Below the pieces are notes generated by a model. The model did no database searches. It was not told the DNA's origin and saw only the letters and a program-made list of their open reading frames with translations. Shown here piece by piece: positions 1-6,969 of a stretch of 14,754 nt of DNA (within the stretch, counting starts at the first letter, position 1; each line of letters opens with the position of its first letter). The DNA comes from DASZHA01 sp049644325 (lineage in GTDB: Bacteria; Chloroflexota; Dormibacteria; DASZGP01): contig JBARRR010000091.1 in NCBI GenBank assembly GCA_049644325.1, positions 1 to 14,754 of the forward strand. Direction: 5' to 3'. The translations under genes and the position numbers were made by a program.

Positions 1-4
1 CGCG

Positions 5-928
5 CTACGGGTTCTTGATGCTGCCCACCTGGTACTGCACGTGGGCGTTCTTTTCCAACCCTGTGACGTAGTCGGCGAACCACTGCGGCCGCTGGTTGAT
101 GTGGTAGAAGTCGGCGTCGGGGGCCCGTACCAGCACGTAGCGGATCTTCATCGTGGTGGCGTCCTTGGCGTCGAGCTTGAGGATGTAAAAACCGTCACTG
201 GCCTTGGTCAGCTCCTGCGTGGTCTGGCCCACTTGCAGGGCGGTCAGCGCCCCTTTCAGCGCCGCCAGTGAGCCGGTGTCGAGGTCCGAGATCTTGACCG
301 TCAGCTCGGTACCACGGTCGGCATCCTTTTCGTCGCTGTACTGCTTGGCCACCTCGACGAGGTCCTTGCCGCCCTTGATCATGTCCAGCGCGTCCTGGGC
401 GCGCCGCTTGGCCTGCTGGTTCTCCAGCCGCTGCTCCGCCAACCGTGCCCGCGCCTGTTCGCGGACCTGGTCGATGGTCACGCCCTCCTTCTTCAGATAG
501 TCGTTGAAGGTACCCGGGTTCTGGCTCCCCTGCTGGTTGGCCTGGTTGGCCCGGAACTCATAGTCACGCCGGGCGTTGTCGACATCCTTGTTGACGTCGT
601 CGTCGCTGACGGTGATGCCGTGGTTCTTGGCGTCGTCCAGCACCAGCTGCTGGTCGACCAGGTCCTGGATCGCCTGGTTCTGGAAGTTCTGGTCGATCTT
701 CTTGCCGTCGGTGGAATCGAGGCTCGGGTATTGGCTCGGGTTGGCCTGGCGCGTGATGTTGTAGTCGTCGCGCAACAGGCGCAGCCGGGTCTGGTATTCG
801 GCCATCGAGACGGTGTGCCCATCCATGCGTGCCGCTGGTTTTCCGATGAATGGAAGGTCGTCGGCAGAGCAACCAGCCAGGCTCAGGACAGCGACGGCAA
901 CCAGAGCGTAGACTGGCTTCCGGGACAT
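5..928 (-). CDS. Lipoprotein, SurA/parvulin-like peptidyl-prolyl isomerase or foldase
   Basis: Predicted extracytoplasmic folding factor of 307 residues. The N-terminus from the ATG at 928 is a textbook lipoprotein signal: MSRK, a hydrophobic stretch, then the lipobox LAGC with the lipidated Cys at residue 20. An in-frame start six codons upstream (946) would only add a polar tail before the signal, so I reject it. Residues about 30-165 are helical and charged, rich in Gln, Asp and Arg, as in SurA_N domains. Residues about 175-250 form a degenerate parvulin domain: VAKQYSDEKDADRGTEL matches the usual 'A..yS.d...rGG.l' block and DGFYILKL the final strand. The canonical double Gly and some active-site positions are not evident, so it may be a chaperone rather than an active isomerase. 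The stop is at 5-7. It is divergent from the 964 gene. The foldase/lipoprotein class is firm, catalysis uncertain. Confidence 0.85.
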   Translation of the reverse strand: MSRKPVYALVAVAVLSLAGCSADDLPFIGKPAARMDGHTVSMAEYQTRLRLLRDDYNITRQANPSQYPSLDSTDGKKIDQNFQNQAIQDLVDQQLVLDDAKNHGITVSDDDVNKDVDNARRDYEFRANQANQQGSQNPGTFNDYLKKEGVTIDQVREQARARLAEQRLENQQAKRRAQDALDMIKGGKDLVEVAKQYSDEKDADRGTELTVKISDLDTGSLAALKGALTALQVGQTTQELTKASDGFYILKLDAKDATTMKIRYVLVRAPDADFYHINQRPQWFADYVTGLEKNAHVQYQVGSIKNP

Positions 929-936
929 GGCGGACG

Positions 937-942
937 AGTCTA
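937..942 (-). promoter_or_regulatory. Candidate -10 element for the lipoprotein gene
   Basis: Minus-strand TAGACT (4 of 6 matches to TATAAT) ends 8 nt before the ATG at 928. There is no purine-rich ribosome binding site between it and the ATG, so a leaderless transcript starting at or next to the ATG is plausible. No clear -35 is visible. This is inference from spacing only. Confidence 0.35.
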
Positions 943-963
943 ACAAAGGGCTGTGAGCGCCTC

Positions 964-1191
964 GTGAAGATCTGCGAGAGCTGCGTCCATCGGCGGGTCG
1001 TCTCCGTTGACGAGGTCCCCATGGGCGTCAACCGCGACAATCGCCGGCACGACGCCAACGGCACACCCTACTACCTCTACTGCAGCTACTTCTTCTCTTA
1101 CCCCAGCGCCAACATGCGCCTGACCTGCTCGCAGCACACGCCCGACATCGCCTCCCAGCACGCGGCCGAGCCGGACAACCTTCCGGCGTAG
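964..1191 (+). CDS. Small four-cysteine protein, possibly a zinc-binding ribbon (hypothetical)
   Basis: 75-residue protein starting at GTG 964 (VKICESCVHRR) and ending with TAG at 1189-1191. It has four cysteines: a CxxC knuckle at C4 and C7, then C40 and C55, with an aromatic segment (YYLYCSYFFSYP) around C40. This suggests a small metal-binding fold, although the second pair of ligands is not a tight CxxC. I call it coding because about 69 of 75 codons end in G or C, which is the codon pattern of the neighbouring genes, and the amino-acid mix is natural. No family is recognised. No good ribosome binding site precedes the GTG; AAGGG lies 13 nt upstream, which is too far. It is divergent from the lipoprotein gene (35 bp apart) and convergent with the FAD oxidoreductase (27 bp). 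The function is unknown. Confidence 0.6.
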   Translation: MKICESCVHRRVVSVDEVPMGVNRDNRRHDANGTPYYLYCSYFFSYPSANMRLTCSQHTPDIASQHAAEPDNLPA

Positions 1192-1218
1192 ACAACCCGC
1201 GGCTGCCAGGCGCCCGGA

Positions 1219-2385
1219 CTAGATAACCGCACGCTCCTCGACGAAGTCTCCCTCGGCGAACCTTCCCGGGCGTAGCGCCGAGATGTCGAAGGCCGGCTCC
1301 CGGCCAACGATCAGGTCGCCGCAGAGCTCGCCCACCGCCGGCGCCTGCATGAACCCGTGGCCGCTGAAGCCGGTGCACATCCATAGTCCGGGACGGCTTG
1401 GCATCTCCCCGATCAGCGGCTGGTGGTCCGGGGTCACCTCGTAGAGTCCGGCCCATCCGGTCTGCACGCGCGCCTGCTCCAGCGCGGGAAAGCGGGCCAC
1501 CGCGTGCTCCACCAGGTGGTCAAGGAAATCCCAGTCGACGTCGGTGCGATAGCTCGGCGGCTCGGCCGGGTCGCTCATCCCCAGCAACAGCCCGTCGCCC
1601 TCGGGGTGGAAGTAGAACGTCGTGTGGTAGTCCACCGTCATCGGTGTCTCCCGGGTGGCGCCGTCGAACGGGCCGGTGACGAATATATGGCGCCGGTAGG
1701 GAACCACGGGCACGTGGACGTCGACCATCTTGCCGACCTCGGCCGACCAGGCGCCGGCGCAGCACACCACCAGCCCGGCGCGGATGTCGCCGCGACTGGT
1801 CCCTACCCGGCAATCGCCGGGCTTCACCTTGATGGCCAGGACCTCGACCCCCTCCATGATCCGAACGCCCTTCTGGCGGGCGCTGTGGGCGTAGCCAAAC
1901 GTCACCTCGTTGGGTCCGGCGATGCCATCGGTGGGGCAGTAGCTGCCGCCGCGCAGGTCGTCGGTGCGCAGGCCCGGTACCAGCCGCCCGATCTCCCCGA
2001 CGTCGACCTCGCGGGAGTCGGCCAGGCCGGCGCGGTGCTGGACGTCGAGGTTGTGGCGCAGCCCCGACATGTCGCTGTCGTCCGGGGCGACGAAGAGGTA
2101 CCCGATCTGGCGGAAGTCGGCCGAGCGTCCCAGCCGCTCCTCGAAGGTCTCCAGGATGCTGCGGCTGAGCATGCCGATGCGGACGTTCACCTCGGTCGAG
2201 AACTGCTGTCGCACGCCGCCGGCGCAGCGGCCGGTGGAGCCTTCGCCGATGCCGCCGCGGTCGACGACGAGCACGCTCTTGACGCCGCGCTCGGCCAGGT
2301 TGTAGGCGAGGCTGCAGCCCACCGCCCCGGCCCCAATGATGAGGACGTCTACCCCCGCCGGCAGCCCCAGCTCAGGCCGCGGCAC
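1219..2385 (-). CDS. FAD-dependent oxidoreductase, DAO / sarcosine-proline oxidase beta-like
   Basis: 388-residue flavoenzyme of the DAO superfamily, which oxidises secondary or alpha-amino groups to imines (sarcosine, dimethylglycine, proline, opines). The N-terminus shows a Rossmann dinucleotide motif, VLIIGAGAVG (GxGxxG at 18-23), with an acidic residue (D42) closing the second strand. It is followed by the GSTGRCAGGVRQQF block typical of SoxB-like subunits. The C-terminal PDHQPLIGE and GFSGHGFMQAP segments (about 320-355) match the second FAD-contact region of the family. The start is GTG at 2385, only 3 nt after the stop of the upstream hydrolase, with no strong ribosome site, so translation is probably coupled. 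The length suits a SoxB, proline dehydrogenase beta or opine oxidase beta type enzyme. Pairing with a guanidino hydrolase makes proline or an arginine-derived opine attractive substrates, but this is inference. Confidence 0.87.
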   Translation of the reverse strand: MPRPELGLPAGVDVLIIGAGAVGCSLAYNLAERGVKSVLVVDRGGIGEGSTGRCAGGVRQQFSTEVNVRIGMLSRSILETFEERLGRSADFRQIGYLFVAPDDSDMSGLRHNLDVQHRAGLADSREVDVGEIGRLVPGLRTDDLRGGSYCPTDGIAGPNEVTFGYAHSARQKGVRIMEGVEVLAIKVKPGDCRVGTSRGDIRAGLVVCCAGAWSAEVGKMVDVHVPVVPYRRHIFVTGPFDGATRETPMTVDYHTTFYFHPEGDGLLLGMSDPAEPPSYRTDVDWDFLDHLVEHAVARFPALEQARVQTGWAGLYEVTPDHQPLIGEMPSRPGLWMCTGFSGHGFMQAPAVGELCGDLIVGREPAFDISALRPGRFAEGDFVEERAVI

Positions 2386-2388
2386 GCG

Positions 2389-3177
2389 TCAATCCAGTGG
2401 TAGGGAGAGGCAGCGGACCCCGCCGCCGGCTTTGATGAACTCGGTCATCGGCAGGGGCAGAACGCTGAAGCCGGCGTGCTTGAGGTCGTGCTTGAGCGAC
2501 TCCACCCCCTGCGACGACAGCACGTTGCCGCCGACGTTGATGGCGTTGCAGGCGAACGCCACCGCCACGTCAATGGGCACCTCGATGACGTGGGCCACCT
2601 GCTGCCGGATGGTGCGCGCCGAGGCGGGCGCGAAGGCGTCGGGGGCGTACATCACGACATCGCGGGTGAGGGGGCAGAAGCAGGTGTCCAGGTGGTAGAA
2701 GCGCGGGTCGACCAGCTCCAGCGAGATCACCTCCACGTCGAGGGCCTCGCCGACCAGGCGATGAGCTTCGATGTCGGTGCGGAAGCCGTAGCCCGCGAAG
2801 AGGCGGTCGCCGACAAACAGGGCGTCGCCGGCGCCTTCGAAGGCGACACCGCCGGGCAGCAGCTTCATCTCGAAGCCACGGTCATAGAGGGCGGCCCACC
2901 AGAACGGCTCCTCTCCCTGGCGCTCTGGGTAGGCGAAGTGGGACAGCACCGCCTTGCCGTCGTGAACCAGCGCCGCGTTGGCGGTGAAGACCATGTCAGG
3001 CTGGCCCGGCCGTGGCTCAACCAGGTCAATCGTCTGGTCCAGGCGGCGGTAGCTGAGGTAGAGCTCCTGCCACTGCTTGGACGCCTGCTCCCTGTCGACC
3101 GGGTTCCGGACCTTCATCCAGGGGTTGATCTCGTACTCGATGCCGAAGAAGTCGGGCCGGCACATCAGGATGGACAT
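2389..3177 (-). CDS. Guanidino-group hydrolase (arginine dihydrolase / dimethylargininase family)
   Basis: 262-residue enzyme of the penta-domain (alpha/beta propeller) guanidine-modifying superfamily: arginine deiminases, dimethylargininases, amidinotransferases and arginine dihydrolases. I see the N-terminal MCRPDFFGIEYEINPWM segment typical of the dihydrolase-like branch, FTANAAL (N67) where many deiminases have an Asp-containing motif, FEGAGD (114-118), the His motif YHLDT (H162), and the C-terminal catalytic Cys in GGGVRCLSLPL (C256). The Cys-His catalytic pair is intact. N67 in FTAN resembles the Asn linked to ammonia-releasing arginine dihydrolases (ArgZ/AgrE), but dimethylargininase activity remains possible. 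The start at ATG 3177 is chosen because the conserved N-terminus begins there and GAGGT lies 8 nt upstream; the frame stays open to 3270 but the extra residues are not family-like. It is immediately followed by the FAD oxidoreductase. Confidence 0.88.
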   Translation of the reverse strand: MSILMCRPDFFGIEYEINPWMKVRNPVDREQASKQWQELYLSYRRLDQTIDLVEPRPGQPDMVFTANAALVHDGKAVLSHFAYPERQGEEPFWWAALYDRGFEMKLLPGGVAFEGAGDALFVGDRLFAGYGFRTDIEAHRLVGEALDVEVISLELVDPRFYHLDTCFCPLTRDVVMYAPDAFAPASARTIRQQVAHVIEVPIDVAVAFACNAINVGGNVLSSQGVESLKHDLKHAGFSVLPLPMTEFIKAGGGVRCLSLPLD

Positions 3178-3330
3178 AACGCAGAACCTCGCCGACCCGG
3201 GCCGATCGCACCTCGCGGGGACTCCCGTCTCGGACGCATCAATCTTGCCATCTGCGGGCCAAACCGTCACCCCATAGGGATGACAGGGATGCGTCAGCCC
3301 GGTTGCAGTCCCAGCTCCGAAAGCCGGTGG
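3178..3330. other. 153-bp gap with a 9-bp tandem repeat, probable promoter region
   Basis: This is the only sizeable gap in the left minus-strand gene run. It separates the hydrolase stop from the guanidino-hydrolase start and probably carries the promoter of the two-gene pair. At 3274-3291 two tandem 9-mers, ATAGGGATG and ACAGGGATG, differ at one base and could be a regulator site. I do not find a convincing -10/-35 pair or a terminator. A frame stays open on the minus strand up to 3270, but I regard it as read-through upstream of the real start. Confidence 0.35.
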
Positions 3331-4233
3331 TCAGATGGGCTCGGCGGCCAGGAAACCCGAGATCGCGGCGGCCTGGGCCTTGACCAGGGCCTCGGTCCAG
3401 CCATGGCCGGCATCGGGGACGACGACCACCTCGGCCGTCTGCATCGCCTCGGTGAGAACCTGCATCCGGGCGTGGTCGAGGATCGAGTCATCGGCGGCGA
3501 CCACCATCAGCACGGGCTGCTCCCAGTTGCGCAACCAGTCCTCCTGGTCCCCATGGAGCGCGCTCTGGGCCCATTCGCGAGCAGCACGCGGGCTGCAGCG
3601 GATCTGGTTCTCGAAGTTGACGCGGGCGTCGAAGCGATCGACGTTGGGACCCTCGACGAAGTGGCGCTTGTAAAAGTCGGAGATCAGCCGGTTGCGCGCC
3701 AGCCGCGACCCGATGCCGAAGACCACGGGGTTGAGGCAGAGCGCCGCCTGGACCTTGAATCCGGTGGAGATGGCGCCGCGAGAGTAGATGGGCGTGTGCA
3801 GCACCAGCTGGCGGACGCGCCCCGGGTCGATCCGCGCCAGCTCGATCGCGACGGTGGCGCCCAGGCACAGTCCGCCGAGGTCGAAGAGCTCGAGCCCGAT
3901 CGCCTTGACGAAGGCGTCGAGGAAGCGCGCCAACGCGGCGACGTCATGCCGGCCTTCAAGCGGTGGCGTCTCGCCAAAGCCGGGCAGGTCGGGGATGATC
4001 ATGCGCCGCCGCGACTCCAGCGCCGGCACCCATTTGTGGAAGTTCTCGGCGCTGCCGATCCAGCCGTGCACCAGCAGGATCGGCTCCCCGGTTCCCGCCT
4101 CCAGGTAGCGCGTGCGCCGGCCTTCGACGTCGACGTAGCGCACGGTGCCCATCCCGGCCAGTCCGCCGAGGCCTTCGGGCATCGCCGAGCCAGTGGCCTC
4201 GGTTACATTCGCCTCCCCGCCTGCAGTCGCCAT
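3331..4233 (-). CDS. Alpha/beta hydrolase with a cysteine nucleophile
   Basis: 300-residue alpha/beta-hydrolase fold protein. The oxyanion-hole motif VHGW is at 55-58 and DLPGFGETP at 82-90. The nucleophile elbow reads GLCLG, so the catalytic residue is C123 (codon TGC at 3867-3865) rather than the usual Ser of GxSxG. The acid is probably D248 or D249 (AADDS) and the general base H277 (DAGHGW). Cys at this position is known in dienelactone hydrolases and in PHA synthases (GxCxG). The overall layout here (single core plus a helical cap at about 145-230) is that of a small hydrolase, shorter than a PHA synthase. The start ATG overlaps the stop of the upstream acyl-CoA dehydrogenase by one base (TGATG), so the two are co-translated and probably act on related acyl substrates. 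An ester, lactone or thioester hydrolase is likely; the substrate is unknown. Confidence 0.88.
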   Translation of the reverse strand: MATAGGEANVTEATGSAMPEGLGGLAGMGTVRYVDVEGRRTRYLEAGTGEPILLVHGWIGSAENFHKWVPALESRRRMIIPDLPGFGETPPLEGRHDVAALARFLDAFVKAIGLELFDLGGLCLGATVAIELARIDPGRVRQLVLHTPIYSRGAISTGFKVQAALCLNPVVFGIGSRLARNRLISDFYKRHFVEGPNVDRFDARVNFENQIRCSPRAAREWAQSALHGDQEDWLRNWEQPVLMVVAADDSILDHARMQVLTEAMQTAEVVVVPDAGHGWTEALVKAQAAAISGFLAAEPI

Positions 4234-5471
4234 CAGTCCGCCCGAGCGCCCTCGGGCACGCTGACATCGTCGAGCAACCCGGCGTCCCACGCCGGCAGTG
4301 GATGGGGCAGGTCCTTGTCCTGGCGGTAGCCGAGGGCGTACTCCGCCTGCATCACCTGGTGGATCTCGGTGGTGCCCTCGTAGATCCGCGGCGCTCGGGC
4401 GTTGCGCATGATGCGCTCGACCGGGTACTCGCCGGAGTAGCCCGACGAGCCGAAGACCTGGATCGCCGAGTCGGCGGCGGCGAAGGCGGCCTCGGTATTG
4501 ACCCACTTGGCCAGGCCGGTCTCGCGGGTGTTGCGAATGCCTTTGTTCTTCAGGTATGCGGCTTTGAAATAGAGCATCCGGGCGACGTCGTAGTCGCGCT
4601 GCATGGCCGCGATCCGCGCCTGCACCAGCTGGTGCCGGCCGATCTCCTTGCCGAATGTCTGCCGCTGGTGGCAGAAGTCGACCGACAGGTCGAGACAGGC
4701 CTTGATCGCGCCGGCCGCCCCCGCGGCGACCGTGAAACGGCCGACGTCGAGGCAGCTCATGGCGACACGAAAGCCGTCGCCCTCCTCGCCGATGCGGTTC
4801 TGGGCCGGTATCTCGACGTCGTCGAAGACCAGCGCCCCGGTGTTGCCGGCGCGGAGGCCGAGCTTGTCATGGTAGCCCCTGGTGCTGAAGCCACGGGCAT
4901 TCTCCCGCTCCAAGATAAATGCGCTGATGCCGTTGTGCTTGGCCTCGCGGTCGGTGTAGGCGAAGACCAGGAAATAGTCGGCGAAGTCGCAGAAGCTGAC
5001 CCATGCCTTCTCGCCGTTGAGCACGTAAGCGTCGCCCTCCCGGCGGGCGGAGCTGCGCATGGCGGCGACGTCTGAGCCGGCGTCGGGCTCGGTCAGCCCG
5101 AAGGCGCCCATCTTGGACCCCTCCGCCAACGGCCGCAGCAGGCGCGCCCTCTGCTCCTCCGTCCCCCACTGGTAGACCCCGGTGCTGCAGAGGCCGTTGT
5201 GCACGGACGCCACGGTGCGGATCGAAGCGTCGACGTACTCCAGCTCCTCCATCACCAGGCCAAGGGCGAGGTAGTCCATACCCGCACCGCCGTAGCGCTT
5301 GGGGATCGAGATCCCGGCCAGCCCGAGCTTGGCCAGCTTGGGGAAGGTCTCGGGATCGTAGCGCTGGAGGCGGTCGTTCTCCTTGATGATCTCGGGGAAC
5401 TCGGAGCGAACGAAGTCGCGGGTGGTCTGGACCAGCAGCTCCTGCTCCGATGTCAGCGCCAGGTCGAGCAC
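4233..5471 (-). CDS. Acyl-CoA dehydrogenase
   Basis: 412-residue flavoprotein that introduces a 2,3-double bond in an acyl-CoA. The full three-domain layout is present: an N-terminal helical domain (1-120), a middle beta domain with FGLTEPDAGSD (124-134) contacting FAD and substrate, and a C-terminal helical domain with RQTFGKEI (270-277) and RIYEGTTEIHQ (362-372). E365 in YEGT is the expected catalytic base position of the short/medium-chain and glutaryl/isobutyryl types. The last 25 residues form a Pro/Asp-rich tail not needed by the fold. The start is GTG at 5471, with GAGG/AGGA just upstream overlapping the CvpA-like stop, 9 bp away. It is coupled to the downstream Cys hydrolase by a one-base overlap. 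Chain-length or branch specificity cannot be read from the sequence. Confidence 0.95.
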   Translation of the reverse strand: MLDLALTSEQELLVQTTRDFVRSEFPEIIKENDRLQRYDPETFPKLAKLGLAGISIPKRYGGAGMDYLALGLVMEELEYVDASIRTVASVHNGLCSTGVYQWGTEEQRARLLRPLAEGSKMGAFGLTEPDAGSDVAAMRSSARREGDAYVLNGEKAWVSFCDFADYFLVFAYTDREAKHNGISAFILERENARGFSTRGYHDKLGLRAGNTGALVFDDVEIPAQNRIGEEGDGFRVAMSCLDVGRFTVAAGAAGAIKACLDLSVDFCHQRQTFGKEIGRHQLVQARIAAMQRDYDVARMLYFKAAYLKNKGIRNTRETGLAKWVNTEAAFAAADSAIQVFGSSGYSGEYPVERIMRNARAPRIYEGTTEIHQVMQAEYALGYRQDKDLPHPLPAWDAGLLDDVSVPEGARAD

Positions 5472-5480
5472 CGTCCTACC

Positions 5481-6170
5481 TCAGGCGTGCTTGGCGCCCG
5501 TCATGTATGGCCTGGCTTGGCCGAACACCGGTAGCTTCTCTCCCACGCGGTTGATGATGGGCGCCAGGCGCGAATCGATCAAGGGGTTGCGGACGTTGGT
5601 GACGTAGAAGTCAAGGAACTTCTCGGCCTTGAGCAGCACGTCGTCGGGGATCGGCTTGACCTGGGCCTGCGCCTGGGCCTGCTTCAGCTGCTGCTCGTCG
5701 ACCACGCCGTGGAGGTAGGGGCGGTCGTTGATCGCCTGCTGGTAGTCGTTGATCTGTTGGGCGGTGGCGACCCCGGCGGCCAGCATCGGGTAGACGTTGC
5801 GATCGAAGTCCAGGACCAGGCCGAGGGTGAGGTAGAGCAGGATGAAACCGACCAGGCCGTGGACCACCGCGCCGGCGGGGGAGTCGATCTGCCGGGTGAT
5901 CGGCAGCCGCTGAAGGATGACGTAGAGGGGCTTGGCCAGGAAGCGGATGGCGATGCCGACGACAACGAAGACCACCACGCCCACCCCGGTTCTCAGCGCC
6001 CCGCTGGCGAGGACGTTGCCGAGGATCGGCATCACCAGGCGGATGTCGACGAGGAACCCGATCAGAAAGGCGCCCTCGGTGAGCAGTGGGCCCCACAGCC
6101 CGCGGGCGATGCCGACATAGACGGCGACCAGGAGCACCATGAGGATGACGAGGTCTGCGACGAACTCCAT
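5481..6170 (-). CDS. CvpA-like membrane protein
   Basis: 229-residue inner-membrane protein resembling the CvpA (colicin V production) family. There are about four hydrophobic segments, at residues 4-21, 28-50, 60-80 and 102-121. Typical family traits are the Arg-Gly turn after the first helix (GIARGLWGPL) and the short amphipathic segment RFLAKPLYVILQRLP. After the last helix is a soluble tail of about 100 residues containing a KQAQAQAQVKP stretch, encoded by a small GC-rich direct repeat (about 5660-5685). CvpA-like proteins are linked to envelope maintenance and stress tolerance, but a molecular function is not established. It starts at ATG 6170, 17 nt after the 7-TM gene, and is followed 9 nt later by the acyl-CoA dehydrogenase. 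The ribosome site is weak, which fits coupling to upstream translation. Confidence 0.75.
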   Translation of the reverse strand: MEFVADLVILMVLLVAVYVGIARGLWGPLLTEGAFLIGFLVDIRLVMPILGNVLASGALRTGVGVVVFVVVGIAIRFLAKPLYVILQRLPITRQIDSPAGAVVHGLVGFILLYLTLGLVLDFDRNVYPMLAAGVATAQQINDYQQAINDRPYLHGVVDEQQLKQAQAQAQVKPIPDDVLLKAEKFLDFYVTNVRNPLIDSRLAPIINRVGEKLPVFGQARPYMTGAKHA

Positions 6171-6187
6171 CAGCTGCGGAGCTTAAA

Positions 6188-6919
6188 TCAGATCGCCTGG
6201 GTCCGGGCCTGGGTGGCCGCCCCGATCACCAGGAAGCCGGCGAAGATGATGGCAATTCCCGCCGCCTGGCCGGCATAGAAAAGCGTGTAGAGGTTGATCC
6301 TGGTCAGGGACGCGATGGCCGCAACCACCAGCGCGCCGGCCAGGATCAGGACGTTGCCCATCACCAGGTTGCGATGGAGCCCGGCGCGGTACGCGCGGTA
6401 GGCGCTGTAGCCGGCGCCGACGACCAGGACCACGGTTCCCACGATGTTGCCGATCGCGGCCGAGGCCGCCGCCAATCCGTTGGCCAGCAGGTAGCCGGTC
6501 TCCGAGCCCGGGCTGCACCACATCGTGCAGTTGATCGGGATCGGGGTGGCATTGAGGTGAGCGGCATGGAGGGGGGCGAGGACGACGGCGACGACGCCCA
6601 CCAGGGAGATCAACGCGACGAAGGCGCGGTAGACCAGGCGCGCCGGCCGGGCCCGGTCACTGCGAAGCAGCAGCTCGCCGGTCCCCAGGGCCAGCCAGGG
6701 AACGAGAAGGATGCCGCCGAACAGGTAGTAGATCCGGTACTCGAGTTCGTGCCATCCGCTCAGGGAGCCGGTGACCTCGGGGAAGGCGGCCACCGCATAG
6801 AAGAGGAGAGCCAGGCCCCATGCGAGCTGGTGGGGGCGGCCGCGGGAGCGGTACTGGTTGAGCACCTGGCCGGCGAAAACCAGGCTTATCAGCACCGTCA
6901 GGGCGGGCAGGATGAACAT
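6188..6919 (-). CDS. Seven-transmembrane protein of unknown function
   Basis: 243-residue polytopic membrane protein with seven clear hydrophobic helices, at about 2-20, 31-50, 62-85, 97-118, 140-168, 184-206 and 212-236. Arg/Lys-rich loops follow helices 1, 3 and 5 (NQYRSRGRPH, RSDRARPARLVYR, YRAYRAGLHRN), so the positive-inside rule predicts N-terminus out and C-terminus in. The outside loop between helices 4 and 5 carries a CxxxC pair (C131, C135), possibly a disulfide. There is no retinal-binding Lys in helix 7, so it is not a microbial rhodopsin. The topology resembles the free-standing 7-TM sensor modules that precede some histidine kinases, but no output domain is attached. It is the first gene of the minus-strand run and is divergent from parA. 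The ATG at 6919 follows a near-consensus -10 with no Shine-Dalgarno. Confidence 0.8.
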   Translation of the reverse strand: MFILPALTVLISLVFAGQVLNQYRSRGRPHQLAWGLALLFYAVAAFPEVTGSLSGWHELEYRIYYLFGGILLVPWLALGTGELLLRSDRARPARLVYRAFVALISLVGVVAVVLAPLHAAHLNATPIPINCTMWCSPGSETGYLLANGLAAASAAIGNIVGTVVLVVGAGYSAYRAYRAGLHRNLVMGNVLILAGALVVAAIASLTRINLYTLFYAGQAAGIAIIFAGFLVIGAATQARTQAI

Positions 6920-6926
6920 CAGAGGG

Positions 6927-6932
6927 AGTATA
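6927..6932 (-). promoter_or_regulatory. -10 element TATACT, leaderless start of the 7-TM gene
   Basis: Minus-strand TATACT (5 of 6 matches to TATAAT) ends 7 nt before the ATG at 6919. The 7 nt between them (CCCTCTG) lack a Shine-Dalgarno, and the expected transcription start falls at or next to the ATG. No convincing TTGACA-like -35 is seen 16-18 bp upstream. It lies in the 65-bp divergent region shared with parA. Confidence 0.6.
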
Positions 6933-6969
6933 TGTAGGCCAAGTTCAGCGGCCGGGTCGCGTTATTCCG

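Noticed and set aside
940..1161. 73-codon minus-strand frame between the FAD oxidase and the lipoprotein gene
   Set aside because: It overlaps the plus-strand four-Cys gene, which has the natural codon pattern. The minus translation is a repetitive Val/Ala/Gly mixture, and its end overlaps the lipoprotein start region.
2476..4329. Very long plus-strand open frame (617 codons) antisense to three genes
   Set aside because: It crosses the guanidino hydrolase, the gap and the Cys hydrolase and enters the acyl-CoA dehydrogenase. Its translation is a Val/Gly/Arg/Asp-rich mixture with no family pattern, while the opposite strand carries clear enzymes. Long antisense frames are expected at this GC content.
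5660..5685. GC-rich direct repeat inside the CvpA-like gene as a mobile or regulatory repeat
   Set aside because: It simply encodes a short alternating Gln-Ala stretch in frame, so it is low-complexity coding sequence.
6188..6919. Microbial rhodopsin identity for the 7-TM protein
   Set aside because: Helix 7 has no Lys for retinal, and the helix 3 Asp/Glu pattern of rhodopsins is absent.
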